From contig JAZGTN010000052.1 in the NCBI GenBank assembly GCA_037783415.1, positions 2,232,001 through 2,296,000 of the forward strand: DNA of 64,000 nt, read 5' to 3'. The DNA is from Leptasterias polaris. Lineage: Eukaryota > Echinodermata > Asteroidea > Forcipulatida > Asteriidae. Shown one piece after another: positions 23,801 through 34,338 of the stretch (positions are counted from its first letter, which is position 1; each line of letters starts with the position of its first letter). The notes beneath the pieces were generated by a model, which saw only the letters and a program-made list of their open reading frames with translations, was not told the DNA's origin and did no database searches. The translations under genes were made by a program, and so were the position numbers.

Positions 23801-26294
23801 AATGATATCACTAGTTCGTCCAAACTTCTTTCTTACGTTCTATTTGCCGACGACTCTAATTTATTGTATAGCCATACAAATATTGTTACTCTTGTTAATA
23901 CCATAAATTCAGAACTTTGTTCTGTTTCTGACTGGATTAAATCTAACAAATTATCCTTAAATCTTAACAAGACTACATGTATGCTGTTTAGCAACAAGCA
24001 CTCTATTCTTCCTACAGACATTTGTATTGATAATACGGTGATCAACTTAACAAATAGTGTAAAATTCCTAGGCTTATATATTGACAATAAACTGTCCTGG
24101 AAATACCACATCGATTACTTATGTAAAGTAATTTCCCGTAATATAGGTATTATTAATAAACTTAAGGCATTTTTTCCACATCATATTTTACTTTCTCTGT
24201 ATAATACCTTAATATTATCTTATATTAACTATGGTATATTAGCATGGGGCAGTGCCGCCCCTACAACAGTTAACAGATTGACTATCTTGCAAAAACGAGC
24301 TCTGCGCATTGTCAACAACTCTCACTATTTAGCTCACACTAATCCCTTCTTTGTTAAAGATAAAACCTTAAAATTAAATGATCTATACAATCTGCAACTT
24401 GGCAGCTTTATGTTTCAGTTAGTTCATAATGAATTACCTAAATGTCTTACTACAATGTTCACCAGTAATAAACTGGTACATTCATATCCTACACGCCAAG
24501 CCTCCCTTTTTCACATTCCCTTAACTCGCTCTTCACTTGCCCAACGAAATATTAAGTATACAGGACCCAAACTGTGGAATTCTTTCGACAATTCTCTTCG
24601 GAAACTTAACAATATGAAGTCATTTAAAAAAACATTTAAGGAAACTCTTTTATATAAATACAAGTAGGTCTAAATACAAATAATTCCCAACACATCTATA
24701 GTTATAATTGTTCTGTCAAAGCTTCGCTACCCCCACTTTAAACTTTAACTGAGACTATTTCATTATTTATTTTCAGTGCTTGAACTTTATTCACAAGCTT
24801 CACCGCTTTGCGTTTTTTTGTTTGTTTGTCTGTTTTTGTTTGTTTGTTTCTTGGGGTTACTTACTTACTTTTTGCTTACTTTTTTATTTGCTTGCTTAGG
24901 TTTATTTATTTATTTGTTCATTGTATTTTCTTTATTGACCTTGTTATTTATTTTATACTCATTTCAATAACTTAAAATGTTTGTTTTTTGTTATTTGCGC
25001 TTTAAGTAGATTTAACTTGAAGCACATATAATATAAATGAGGGGGTTCGCACTCGACAAGCTTGCTTCTTGCAAATCCCCTCCACATCTTTGTTTAGTCT
25101 TATCTACATGTTTATGTAATTAAAAAATGTACCTCTGCTTCTTATTTTTTGCATTGATGTGGAAATAAAATGAATGAATGAATGAATATTATCGCGGTGG
25201 TTATCGCTCGTTTGTGTCCAAATAAAGAAATATTACCAACCTGTGTAAAGTGTCCTGTTATTATCATTGCTGAAGTATTACTATCCACTATGAGCTAAAA
25301 AAAATACATCGTTTGTCTGATTTAATTCGTCAACGACGTCTCTGAAAGTGAGCATGCGCGTGGTGCGATTCTAGAGGAGAGCCTCATATCATCGCGGCAT
25401 CATGCTGACAGTATGGTAAAGAATATTGAGGGCGCACTTCTTCACAGCGGCAGCAAATGGCATTTTACGAAAAAAATACCTTGTTTTAACTCCGTACTTC
25501 TGTGTACAATTTCGAGAGTGTGACACGTCCAACGAAAAAAATTCAAATTGCAAAAGTGAAAATTGGGGCTAGCACTTTGAATTTGCGTCAACAAAATGAA
25601 CTTTGCGATAAAGTGTGACAAGATTTAGGGGTACGTTTTGACGGACATGGCCAACGGAAATTCACTAGGTCAGTAAAAAGTACATTTTTGTACAATTTTT
25701 TGTATAACTTTCCAGGAGACGATACATTTTTTCTCGGAAGTCCACAAAATAGTTGTCAGGGCCTTAGTTACCGGTTCACTTATTGAAAGTCGTCACTTGG
25801 GGGCGTATTGACAACGAAAAAAACAGAATTTCTTGTACCGCGGTATTACAAGACCCGTGGTAATATGACTCTATGAGGTCGGACCATGGAGGAAGGACCT
25901 CCATGGGATGGTCGGACTATACTTGCTTTATTTTTTTCTTATTTTATTTAAGTTTTAAAATTAGGGTTTTAAACTTGGCCTGGATCTTAAATGTCTTAAC
26001 TTAGTGGTTTTACAACCCTCAGCAAGGATGAACTAAAGGGGCTTTTCAATGATGTTTTAAACAATCTTGACTAAATCCCTCAAGCTTTGAGGAAATTATA
26101 TTATCACGAAACTAGTGCAGTGGGTTTTCAGATACTCGGCACGTAGTAGTAGTAAAATTGAGATTAAAATTCAACAATTCAATTTGATTATTACGCCATT
26201 TCCACACAAAAAAAGAACATCAAAACTTACGTGCTTGATCAGTGGGGTTCATATACTTCCCACTTTTTGTTGTATTTATCGAACGACGACCCAT
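11853..26294 (-). CDS. WBP11: WW domain-binding protein 11 (splicing factor), complete
   Basis: WBP11 (also called SIPP1 or NpwBP) is a nuclear splicing factor that binds WW domains and protein phosphatase 1. Ten coding exons join in phase: 26294-26231, 21738-21707, 21101-21008, 19515-19418, 18689-18602, 18222-18160, 17317-17233, 16245-16043, 14772-14587 and 12793-11853. They sum to 1854 bp, or 617 residues, close to the roughly 640 of vertebrate WBP11. The N-terminus (MGRRS..., MNPTDQARKEARKRELKK, NKKQRMMVR) is the family signature. Residues 64-125 carry the basic helical LNEKVIKDKRKKLRET block, and residues 146-174 the IPLPGAQPPSIL motif. An RVSF motif near residues 223-226 fits a PP1 docking site. 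Acidic Ser/Glu tracts and many PPGPPPG repeats follow, then the conserved C-terminal MKEM segment. The start has a good Kozak context (A at -3, G at +4). Intron 1 (4.5 kb) hosts a LINE and a foldback element. Confidence 0.95.
13488..13657 (+). mobile_element. Half copy of TTAAAGGCACTG-family MITE
   Basis: The right half only is present, with CTCTAAAACTACATTCCTT, ACCAAGTAAGATTTTATGG and a terminus CACTCCCTTTAA. It lies in WBP11 intron 9. Confidence 0.6.
15096..15240 (-). mobile_element. tRNA-derived SINE, head portion
   Basis: The minus strand reads through a tRNA-like B box (GGGTTTGAGTCCCGG) and continues into ACACTTGTGTCCTTAAGCA, as in the full copies at 45481-45842 and 44136-44470. The 3' body is missing. 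It lies in WBP11 intron 8. Confidence 0.65.
16850..17180 (-). mobile_element. TTAAAGGCACTG-family MITE copy in WBP11 intron 7
   Basis: The orientation is inverted relative to 5563-5924. The shared blocks are CATAAAAACTTACTTTGTAA, AGAGAAAGAGGTAATTT and GAGGATACTGGTCTTTGACA, and the right end is CTCCCTTTAA. The left terminal repeat is eroded. It ends only about 50 bases from the WBP11 exon at 17233. Confidence 0.7.
19234..19385. mobile_element. Foldback MITE, GCCTGGAATT family
   Basis: The segment resembles 46324-46478 and 54467-54615: a start like GCCTGAATTTCACAGAGG, then GGCTGTTGCCTCCATG and CCTTGGTGCCCTTTGAAA. The right terminal repeat is weak. It lies next to the WBP11 exon that ends at 19418. 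A further fragment lies near 15600-15710. Confidence 0.55.
19995..20159. mobile_element. Foldback MITE, TTAA ends, GTCGTCATGATC family
   Basis: The arms contain GTCGTCATGATCAAGCAGGC and its inverse CCTGCTTTGATCATGACGAC, and TTAA lies at both outer ends. It matches the element at 58613-58806, which keeps longer terminal sequence. Confidence 0.7.
21886..22557. mobile_element. Nested foldback element in WBP11 intron 1
   Basis: The outer arms are about 115 bp. Left CAAATCTGTGTTCTTAGAAT is the inverse of the right end near 22535-22555, and similarity continues inward through GAAAGTGGT and the ACTAGTC words. Inside it, 22250-22345 forms a second inverted pair (GTCTGGGGTGCTGT / ACAGCACCCCAGTTACTGG). 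Versions of that pair recur at 56571-56615 and 57966-58068. A third pair joins 22374-22412 to 22606-22655 across the right boundary. Confidence 0.65.
22671..25190 (+). mobile_element. 5'-truncated non-LTR retrotransposon (LINE, CR1/L2-like)
   Basis: The copy starts in the linker between endonuclease and reverse transcriptase, so the endonuclease is absent. It runs through the RT domain, a 3' UTR of about 500 bp and a terminal (TGAA)n run near 25170-25190. The 3' UTR includes T-rich GTTTGTTT tracts at 24818-24850. A (TGAA)n tail is common in the CR1/L2 group, so that placement is an inference from structure and RT style. It sits antisense in WBP11 intron 1, where it would not disturb splicing much. 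Confidence 0.85.
22741..24667 (+). pseudogene. LINE reverse transcriptase, broken by one frameshift
   Basis: Two frames together give one RT. The first (22741-23691) has LYRKYLK near its start, NYRPISILP (finger), and LDFSKAFDTLNH with the first catalytic Asp. The second (23651-24667) has GVPQGSILGPLLFLIYIND, the YVLFADDSNL catalytic box, FLGLYIDNKLSW and the C-terminal YINYGILAWG and GPKLWNS blocks. The switch lies between about 23670 and 23690 and equals one extra base (or two lost), between RT blocks that are themselves well preserved. Apart from this break and the missing 5' part the frame has no stops, so the copy is fairly young but could not make active enzyme. Confidence 0.9.
25191..26230. 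other. Start-proximal part of WBP11 intron 1
   Basis: This is the stretch between the LINE tail and exon 1. It has a small hairpin at 25874-25916 (GGTCGGACCATGGAGGA facing its inverse) and no coding signal. Words of that hairpin (GGTCCGACC) also flank the LINE's 5' end near 22662, which may mark an older repeat that the LINE entered. Confidence 0.4.
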
Positions 26295-28325
26295 GTTGGC
26301 AATTTGTACTGGGTTTTTAACCCAAAATATTGAAGACGAATACTCTCAACAGTTGACCATCATGTGCAGAGAAAAGAACAGGCTGATATGACTGTGTGAG
26401 GGCGCTATCACTTGCTCAGTTGTCGTGCACTCCATCCATCCATTTGTTTGATTTGAGGATTAAAGTTTGTATGTAAACAAGTTTTATTTACGCCTCCCCA
26501 ACCCCAAAATATGTATACATTAAATAGTAATTTTTTAAAACTAATCCAGAGTTCCCCCTCCAACTGTCGGCTAGTTTGAATTATTTAGTTTGACGACTAG
26601 GCTATAATGATTGTTAAATTATAATTATCAGAAAGAGTGTAAGGAAGCGCGCACTAAACATCTTTAAAAAAGAGCAGTAACCCCAAGGCATGAAGGTCGG
26701 AGTTTAAAGAGGAGGGGGTAATTAAGTTCCTAGTAATTTAATTCGGGTACATTATTGTACTATTTTTTTTGCAAACAAGTGCTGGCTCTGAAACAATCTG
26801 ATTTGTTTAAAATGTAAGGGCCTATGCTCTTTATTGTCTTCAACCCAAATAATAGTTTCCTCCCTAGCCGACATTCAAAAACAATTTCAGAGAGCCCTTT
26901 TTACGATTTCAGAGTTTATTAGATTGGAATAGGGTTGCCAGCCAAATATTGTATGCCACATGTACCATCTTTGACTGGCACCCTGCTGAGTTTGCTAATT
27001 GTATTCGATTATTACCACAACCAAAAGGACTTATGGTACAAACGCAAAAAATAGTTAGTGGACTGACGTTTCGACCCTAGCTGAGTCTTTCCTGATGGCT
27101 AAAATAAGTTGCAGCTCTTTTTTTAAATGTATATCTTTGATGCGTTTAATACTAAGATACAAATAGCCTACGTTTTAAAAAAATCAGAAATAGGCCTACA
27201 ATAAAATACACAAAAATTGTTACATTGACAAAAAATACATTTTACCCAGATTAATACACAATAATTACAAATAAAAAGAGCTTTATAAAGGGAACAGATG
27301 AAGCACAATTTTGAGACTCAGACGGCAAATAATGCGCCAAAGCAACTTTAGAACATCATTAAACAAGATTCATATGGAGCTCTGAAAATGCCATCCGACT
27401 TTGAGATCTTGAGATAATTTACCGCAGGATGATGACAACATCTCAAATAGAGGAATTCAGGCCTGGGTCTAGGAGGTAAAGTAGCGCCATGCCCGCAAAC
27501 GTTATCAAGTTTAAGCACTGCCCAAACCAAGAAACTCTGGTTGCCGCCGTAGCCGTTGGCGACACAGGATTGGTAGAGCTGACAAAATAGTCGCAGACAG
27601 TGTCCATGTTTTGAATCCAACATACAGCATGAAAGGTATAGTGAAGAGGAAATATGGCAGGCTCAAAGACAATGTTCATTGATTTGTATTAATTAAAGGT
27701 ATCAAACAGGCTTGGTAGAGCTGACAAAATGAGTCGCACTGGCAGTGTTAATGTTTTGTGTGATCAACCACGTACAGAAACAACAAACCTGTGAAAATAA
27801 TGGGCTAACCGTCTGCATCTGCATCTGCATCTGCATCTGCTATAGTTACTATGCAAACTCCAATAGACTGGATATTTCACCGTTGTGTGAGTCATGCAGG
27901 AGAAAAGTGAAAAACCATGCACAATAATTCAGCGTGCAAAACACATTGTCCTTTTTTGTTGCAACAACCGAAATCAGCTGTTGCGTTTTTTTGATTTTCA
28001 GATACAGTTTTCTCGAATACGACTTCCTTTCAGTGGGAAATATTTTACAGACAAAAACGTTTCTAGTATGAACTTCATAATCAGTAAGCTTTCAGACTAG
28101 AATTAAACAGTTATGTTTTTTGGGTTTTTTTTCATTACCGAGCCTGTTTAACACCTTTACATGTATCATAGCTATTCATTGGAAATGTATATAGACTGTT
28201 CCCCATCCTCCGTCTCGCAGAGAGACGAGAGGTTCTCTTTTAAAATTATCAAATCAAGCATGACGTCACCGTGAACAATGAAGTTTAAATCCTCAGAGAT
28301 CCACTCAGTCGAAATGCATTACTTC
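26295..28325. other. Intergenic between WBP11 start and the ACP gene
   Basis: No gene is supported. Near 27571-27625 and 27711-27765 lie two similar copies of a 55-bp segment (TTGGTAGAGCTGACAAAAT...), and 27811-27841 is a (CTGCAT)n array. A partial GGCCCAATTTCAT-family core lies near 26935-27000. The first few hundred bases should hold the WBP11 promoter, but I see no TATA box. Confidence 0.45.
27811..27841. repeat. (CTGCAT)n microsatellite
   Basis: Five hexanucleotide units in perfect tandem. Confidence 0.9.
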
Positions 28326-28500
28326 GGGGCCCAAGTTCATAGAGCTGCTCAATAAGCAGCACATACCTCGTAAAAAGTTTTTGCTCAGCAAAAAGAAGCA
28401 GGATACCAGTCACAAATGATAGGCCTACATGTGACATGGTATTTTGGCTGTTAACCTTGTTCTGGTATGCACAATTTGTTTGTGCTTAGTTATTGGTCGC
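28326..28500. mobile_element. GGCCCAATTTCAT-family MITE overlapping the ACP stop
   Basis: The left end is GGGGCCCAAGTTCATAGAGC. The core (GGATACCAGTCACAAAT..., TGTGACATGG..., TTAACCTTGTTCTGG) matches the members at 11485-11680 and 33056-33220. By comparison with those copies the element extends to about 28490-28500, so the last codons and TAA of the ACP gene (28486-28500) appear to lie in MITE-derived sequence. The right boundary is uncertain by about 10 bp. Confidence 0.6.
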
Positions 28501-31500
28501 TGTTATATACTCAATAGCCATCTTCACGGTTGTCAATTTTTCTGCTTCTTCGTCCGGTATTTCGATGTCTGCATATAAAACATAAACATTACCATACATT
28601 AACATTGCATTTTTTTTAGGACCAACTATATGCGGAAATGAAAAATGTTTTGGTTAGCCCATTGAAGTTGTTCGATTTTCACAGCTTGCCCACTAAAAGA
28701 CCGTGTCAGTCTCGTGACGCAAAGGTCACAATTGAGCTTCCGGACACCTCTCTGTGCCATCAGTTGAACGTATAGGTGCAATTTTGAGGTATTTTTGTTT
28801 TTGCACATCACCCCCAAAACCATAGGTCCCTATTGGTGGAGTGATTACATTTAAAATTTTACAAAGTAATAAATAAAATTCAAATAAAATCGAAAAACGT
28901 AGGCCTATGAGAAAACAAAGACGTATTTGTCACATCACTTTTTTACCCCAATACCCAAAACATAATAGCCCATTAGCCCATATGAATATACATGTCCCAT
29001 CGTGCATAATCAGCGCGCAATGGTAAGCTTGTCAGCTTGTTTTTTGGTTTATTTTTAAAACTGTACTCGGCTTCCCAATATGCATTGCGGTATATAAGAT
29101 GGCGCTTGTGCATATTGGCTATTGGAGGAATGATTGGGTTCGAAACTTAAGTAATAAAGACAATTAAAACAAAATCTGGAAACTCATGAGAAAATGAAAC
29201 AATACTGCTCTCGGACTTTCAACGAAAGGGGAGACTTAAAGCTGCGACCAGAAAGTTATATACTGAGGTAAGAACACACTTGATTTGTTTTTATGGTAAA
29301 CTTGGATAGGGGCGTATCTACAATTAGTTATTATGTTGTAATTTCCCCCCCCCCCCCGGTATGATGCAATTTCGGCTTTTGAATCGTCTCCTTCCGTCAC
29401 AACATTCAAACCGAACACTCAAATATTACCCAAGGAAGACCCAAGCAGACATTGCACAATCCAAAAATCATTCTTTCATTTGTCCTCATACGCCCCGACT
29501 CCCCCGAGTGTTCTTTTTGCGCAGTGATTCTGCAAAAACTTTGGAATTAAAATTGACACTATGGGTGAATTGTCACATTATAGATACCGAAGAGAGAATT
29601 AAAATTAACACCAATGGGTGTTAAAATAACGCAAATGTAAATTGTAATTTTGTTGGTATCTATAATGTTTGTTTGTTTGTTTGGTTTATTTCCATTTGCA
29701 CAACTTGAAAATACATAAATAACAACAGTTATAATAATAATGAAAAAAGTAATAATTAAGGTACAAAATAATGGAGGTAACATCCAGAGGAGGTATAACG
29801 CTCCTGTAGTGGAGTACCCAGACTGCTATTGGTTCAACAATATATTAATTGCATGCGAAAATGCATAATTAAAAAAATATATATATATATACTTTCCCGA
29901 GGTCAACTAATAATAAGAATAAATTAAATATATGACAAATTGAAAAGAAAGACATATTAACAACACCCATGGTGTCAATTTGAACACCCCACTTTTTGCT
30001 TTAGTACGCTTTGTTAAACCCCCCTCAACATTTATTATAATTATTCATCATAATAGTTACCAAATTCTTCCTCAAATGCCATAACCAGTTCCACCGTGTC
30101 GAGACTATCAGCTCCTAGATCGTCCACAAAAGACGCTTCAAGTTTGACCTTTCAGTTAAAAATGTTTATGAAATACAGGAACAAAATAATTATTGCAATT
30201 AAAGAGCGATGTAACACGAGACAATTCACAGAAAAAACCACATTTTCATGCAAGAAAATGCATTTATACCTAAATTTTACCAAAAGAATTTTTTGCGGGA
30301 TAAAAAATATGTATAGGCCCTATATTGAGAAATGTCCTTTCTGCACTTTGTCATATGCAATTCATAATGTATTTCAACAATAAAACACAAAGTTTTGATT
30401 GGCGGAACACGGTCACGTGTCACTCCATAATTTAGTATAGTAGTCCTATATTTTACAAATATTGCATAATTATGAGTAAAGTATAGCAGAATATCTACTA
30501 TAGGAGGCCTATATTATTCAAATATTGGATGCATATACGAGGACAATTGCAGAATTTCTCCTTTAGGTGTTATTTAATTAGGCAATAACTGTGTGAGGAG
30601 CTGGTCTTCACAGCGTGGTAATGACCGGGTTGGTGGCTGGTCGCTGTTCATGGACCGAGCTGAAGGATATCAATATCTAATGGGTCTGCACATTCCCAAG
30701 AGGAATTTGTGCGGAAGTCAGACGGTCAAATTCAATGCCGTTTTGAACGAACATCATACAAATTCAGGAATAACTAAATAATATTTTTATTTCATTTGGC
30801 CTTTGAGAAAGACCCACTAAGGTCGAACCGTCACAGTCCACTAACTAATTTTGCCAAATAACTATTTCCTTTACAAAAATGTACGGAAGCATAATATTTG
30901 AAATGTGACGTCATTGGATGTTTTTGATTGGCACTGGAAGGGTATCAAATACAATTCCATTTTACACCATGTTAATGTAAGCTTAGATACTTTTACCCTC
31001 CCCTATCTATTGGAAAATGATTGCATCCGCAAAAGTGAAATCGACCTTTGGGCGTCTTTAAAGGCACATGTCATGACCGTGATTCTAGTAACGCTAAGTA
31101 TTTTAACGGGTTGATTTTTGTGTGTGAGTCTCGTGCTTTTATGCTTGTTTCTTTGTTTATTTTGTAAAAATATCTTTGGACAATAATTATAATAACATTA
31201 CGAGCAGAGGCCGTCCAGGGAAGAGCAAACGTAATTTAAAAAAATGTTCATCACAAAAATGTGCCCTACCACGTTCAATTCATACAGGTTTCCTTGTAAT
31301 TTTTGACAAATTAGCGTTCTAAAAAATTTGAACGTTCGCATAAAATTAAAAGCTCTTGAAAAAAAACCACCCAGTTTTCAGTTTAAATTAATGTATAAGC
31401 AATTGTTCTTTTGAGTCATGTGAATAAACAAAAAATAACCAATCAATTTAGCAATTTTTATATAGCGCATATTAATTAGCACTTAATTCTCTATGCGCTT

Positions 31501-34338
31501 TACATTAGTGCCCTGGTCATTGGGCCAATAAACATTCCTTTAATCTTTCTCAGCTCCCTGGGGAGTATACAGCCCTGGGCTGCCGTGGCGCTCCGAAGGC
31601 TTTTTCAAACACAATAATTAACTCGAACAGCATTCAACTTCCCAATCAGCTTAAAACGAAATGCCGTTTTCTCATGGAAAACGCCTTAGTTTACGTTTGG
31701 TATATCACTCTAAAAATTATTGCCACTAAACGCGTATTGTTCAGAAACATACAGCAGCTTTTATTGATCAGGCGCGGATCCGGGGGGGGGGGGGGGGGGG
31801 CAGGGGGCACGTGCCCCGCGGGTAAAATTTGGAAGAAAAAAAATATTAAAAGAATTTATTAAAAATTAGCCACAAGTGTGTGTGGTGTCTTTTCCCCCAG
31901 CGGCAGGATGGATTTCTTTTTTATCCTATGCTTATCAAATTTGTTTCTTTCTGCCAAAATGAATCTTTCATATGTCACTTGTAATAAAAATTGCTTAGAT
32001 TTTCACGATAACAAAAGCGTTTGAAACCTGACGTGCCAATTTGTCCTGGATAAAGTATATTTCATGTCGTTCTGGCATTCAAGTAAAGACTATACACTAA
32101 GCTTGAACTATATTTTTTGAATGAATATGCATGAAACCAGATATTGCAGCGACCAGATCCAAACGCGAGATTTGTGGGATTAACATTTTCTTTGAGTAAA
32201 ATTAGAAGATTGGTATGGATCAGAAGAGCTTAAAAAGTGTCTATTTCTCGGTTTGAGGCACACAGAGGCTTGATTTTTTACCCCTCAAAATGCCAAAAGC
32301 TCGGAGCTTCCGGGGGCGAAGCCCCCGGACACCCCAGGGCTTCGCCCCTGAACCCCCACCATTGATGTTACAGAAATATTTCCAGTAAATTTTGAAGATT
32401 TATATGGATCTGATTTCCAATAAGAGTGTGTATATTTCTCTGTTTTAGGCACATGGAGGCTTGATTTTTTACCCCTCAAAACGCAAAAAGCTCAGAGCTT
32501 CAGGGGCCTTCGCCCCCTGAACCCCCACCGGGGCTTCGCCCCTGGACCCCACCAGGGGCCGTTAGGCCGGCCCCTGGACCCCACCCATTTTTGGTTTACC
32601 CTCTAATACAAAATCCGGGTTGCGCCGTTGTGCCCCCCGGTTTAAAAAATCCTGGATCCGCCCCTGTTGATTATATCTAGATTGAAACAATCGAATGGTT
32701 CAAAAAATCAAAGGTATACTTTACCTTTATATGAGTTTAACACCATATAAATTCACAAACCTCAGTGAAATTGAACGGCGGTTTAAATTGGGGGGGGGGG
32801 GGGGAGGGCGGCAAACAACTTAAATACGTTTGCATGAAAGTAAAATAGGCTGACTGGTTTTTGACAAAAATGTTCCAAGAAAACATGTTTTTGTTTTTTA
32901 TAATCACCTCAGCCTGGTCCACTCCCAGTTGTTCAATCACTATCTTGAAAACTCGTTCCTGGATCTATTTTGGTTTAGAAAAAAACCCATCAAAACGTTG
33001 ATTGCGAATCAGCTATCGTCATTTAGTTTCCGAATGATCTCCATAGAGCTAGCTGCTTAAGCAGTAAATATTGCTAAACAATTTTCTGCTGATTAAAAAT
33101 AAGCAGGATACCAGTCACAATTGGTACATGTGAAATTGTATTTTTCACTGGTAACCTTATTCCAGTGGGCATAATTTTATTGTACTACTTTGCTACTTTT
33201 TGTGCTAAAGCAACTCTTGTTGTGGTAGGCCTACACTGTGATATGAAGACACTGCAAATGACATGCTTACTGTCTTCGTGAATCAAAATAAGGTACAATG
33301 TAATAATCTGCAGTCAAACTGCTGCTAGTGGGCTCTTTGCAAAACGTCTGCCACTGGTGGTATGATAATTCTTTGAATCAAGATAAAGTACAATTCTATT
33401 TTCAAAGATGCTGCTACTGAAACACTTACTCTCTTTGAAACATAATAAGGTACAGCATAAGTTATGTGAAGCTGATGTTACTGATACGCTTAATATCTTT
33501 GAATCAAGATAAGGTACATCATGGTACGAAGTGACTTTGGACACTTCGTACCCCGGCTGACGATACGAAGTGGTGACGTACTCTACTGGCAGTGACCAAC
33601 TTTGCCAAGGTACGAAGTGACTGACATCCTTTTCTCTCTTTGAACCATTCATAGAGTGCAGCATAATTTATGCAAAACTGCTGCTACTTGTGTATGCTTA
33701 TCTGAATCAATATAAGGCACAGCTTAATTTGTGCAAAACTACTGCTACAATAATGCTAAATATTTTGTTTGTAAAACTGTTGCTGTTATTGGTTTGCTTA
33801 TTTTCTTTGAATCCTGCTGAGTGCATAACGATAGTCTAAGTTTAATCGTGTATGTACACAAAAACTATCCCCGTACGTATACACACTCGATAAAAATGTC
33901 TAAAGTTATCGTGCACAGGTTAGCTGCAAGAGGCGTCCAAAATGTAATATATTTATCAATATAGGACTACTGTTTTAAATGTTGGAGCGTCGGAACAGTA
34001 TTACATGGCAAAATCGGGTATCTTTAGTCATTGGCAACTGGAAATTATCGATCGATCGCACAGCGCTTCGAAAATGCGAAGCATGCACTGGACGCCGTTT
34101 TAGCAGATCTTTTGATGCAACCATGTATAGGGCAAGGACAGTGCAACAATAGATCGGTGTGGACAACAAGAATTGCTATCAACGCTCTAACAAAACATTT
34201 GCTTAACCCATGCCATAGCTTCACGCTCGAGACAGCTCCACTTGCCCATCGTGGGTCGCTGTACGATCTTTGGTTTTTAACAGAAAGCTAACAATTATGC
34301 CTAGAAACTAACACAATATCGCCATCACTTACACTCAT
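28486..34338 (-). CDS. Bacterial-type acyl carrier protein, four exons
   Basis: The product is a stand-alone acyl carrier protein that would hold acyl chains on a 4'-phosphopantetheine arm. Exons 34338-34333, 32964-32908, 30148-30061 and 28568-28486 join in phase to 234 bp, or 77 residues, the length of bacterial AcpP. Residues 15-17 are QLG, residues 30-45 contain [16 protein letters not shown] with the carrier Ser at residue 36, and [14 protein letters not shown] follows. These words match bacterial AcpP rather than animal mitochondrial NDUFAB1, which has a LDSLDQVE-type motif and a presequence. No targeting peptide is visible, so a cytosolic site is likely but inferred. Exon 1 holds only ATG AGT before a consensus donor GTAAGT; it is the weakest part, and a longer leader exon is possible. 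The three introns argue against bacterial contamination. The stop may come from a MITE. Confidence 0.85.
31451..31610 (-). mobile_element. SINE 3' body fragment
   Basis: The sequence matches the body of the 44136-44470 SINE: CTTTACATTAGTGCCCTGGT, CAGCTCCCTGGGGAGTATAC and TGCCGTGGCGCTCCGAAG. The tRNA-like head is absent. It lies in intron 2 of the ACP gene. Confidence 0.7.
31769..32666. mobile_element. Non-autonomous DNA transposon, CAGGGGCGGATCC ends
   Basis: The left end CAGGCGCGGATCC and the right end GGATCCGCCCCTG form a terminal inverted repeat. Next to each lies a GGGGCAC/GTGCCCC-type block and a G-run. TTGAT flanks both ends directly. The interior has two diverged copies (32281-32360 and 32472-32540) of a segment with repeated GGGGCTTCGCCCC hairpins. 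This terminal sequence style is common in hAT-like elements, but an 8-bp duplication is not evident, so the superfamily is open. Confidence 0.65.
33056..33220. mobile_element. GGCCCAATTTCAT-family MITE, partial
   Basis: The core GGATACCAGTCACAATTGGT and GGTAACCTTATTCCAGTGGG matches the copies at 28326 and 11485. The terminal ends are eroded. It lies in ACP intron 1. Confidence 0.55.
33235..33820. repeat. Diverged minisatellite, unit about 65-70 bp
   Basis: The phrase TTTGAATCAAGATAAGGTAC followed by a GCAAAACTGCTGCTACT-like phrase recurs about seven times with drift. One unit is interrupted near 33520-33620 by a short insert with inverted GTACGAAGTG words. It lies in intron 1 of the ACP gene. 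The open frame on the minus strand through part of it is a by-product. Confidence 0.65.

Noticed and set aside
33314..33664. 116-codon minus-strand frame
   Set aside because: It falls inside the diverged tandem array and simply reads through its units.
28486..34338. Naming the ACP gene NDUFAB1
   Set aside because: The motif around the carrier Ser and the [11 protein letters not shown] block fit bacterial AcpP better, and no mitochondrial presequence is visible.
28486..34338. Bacterial contamination as the source of the ACP
   Set aside because: The coding sequence is split by three introns with GT-AG ends, and animal SINE and MITE copies lie inside the introns.
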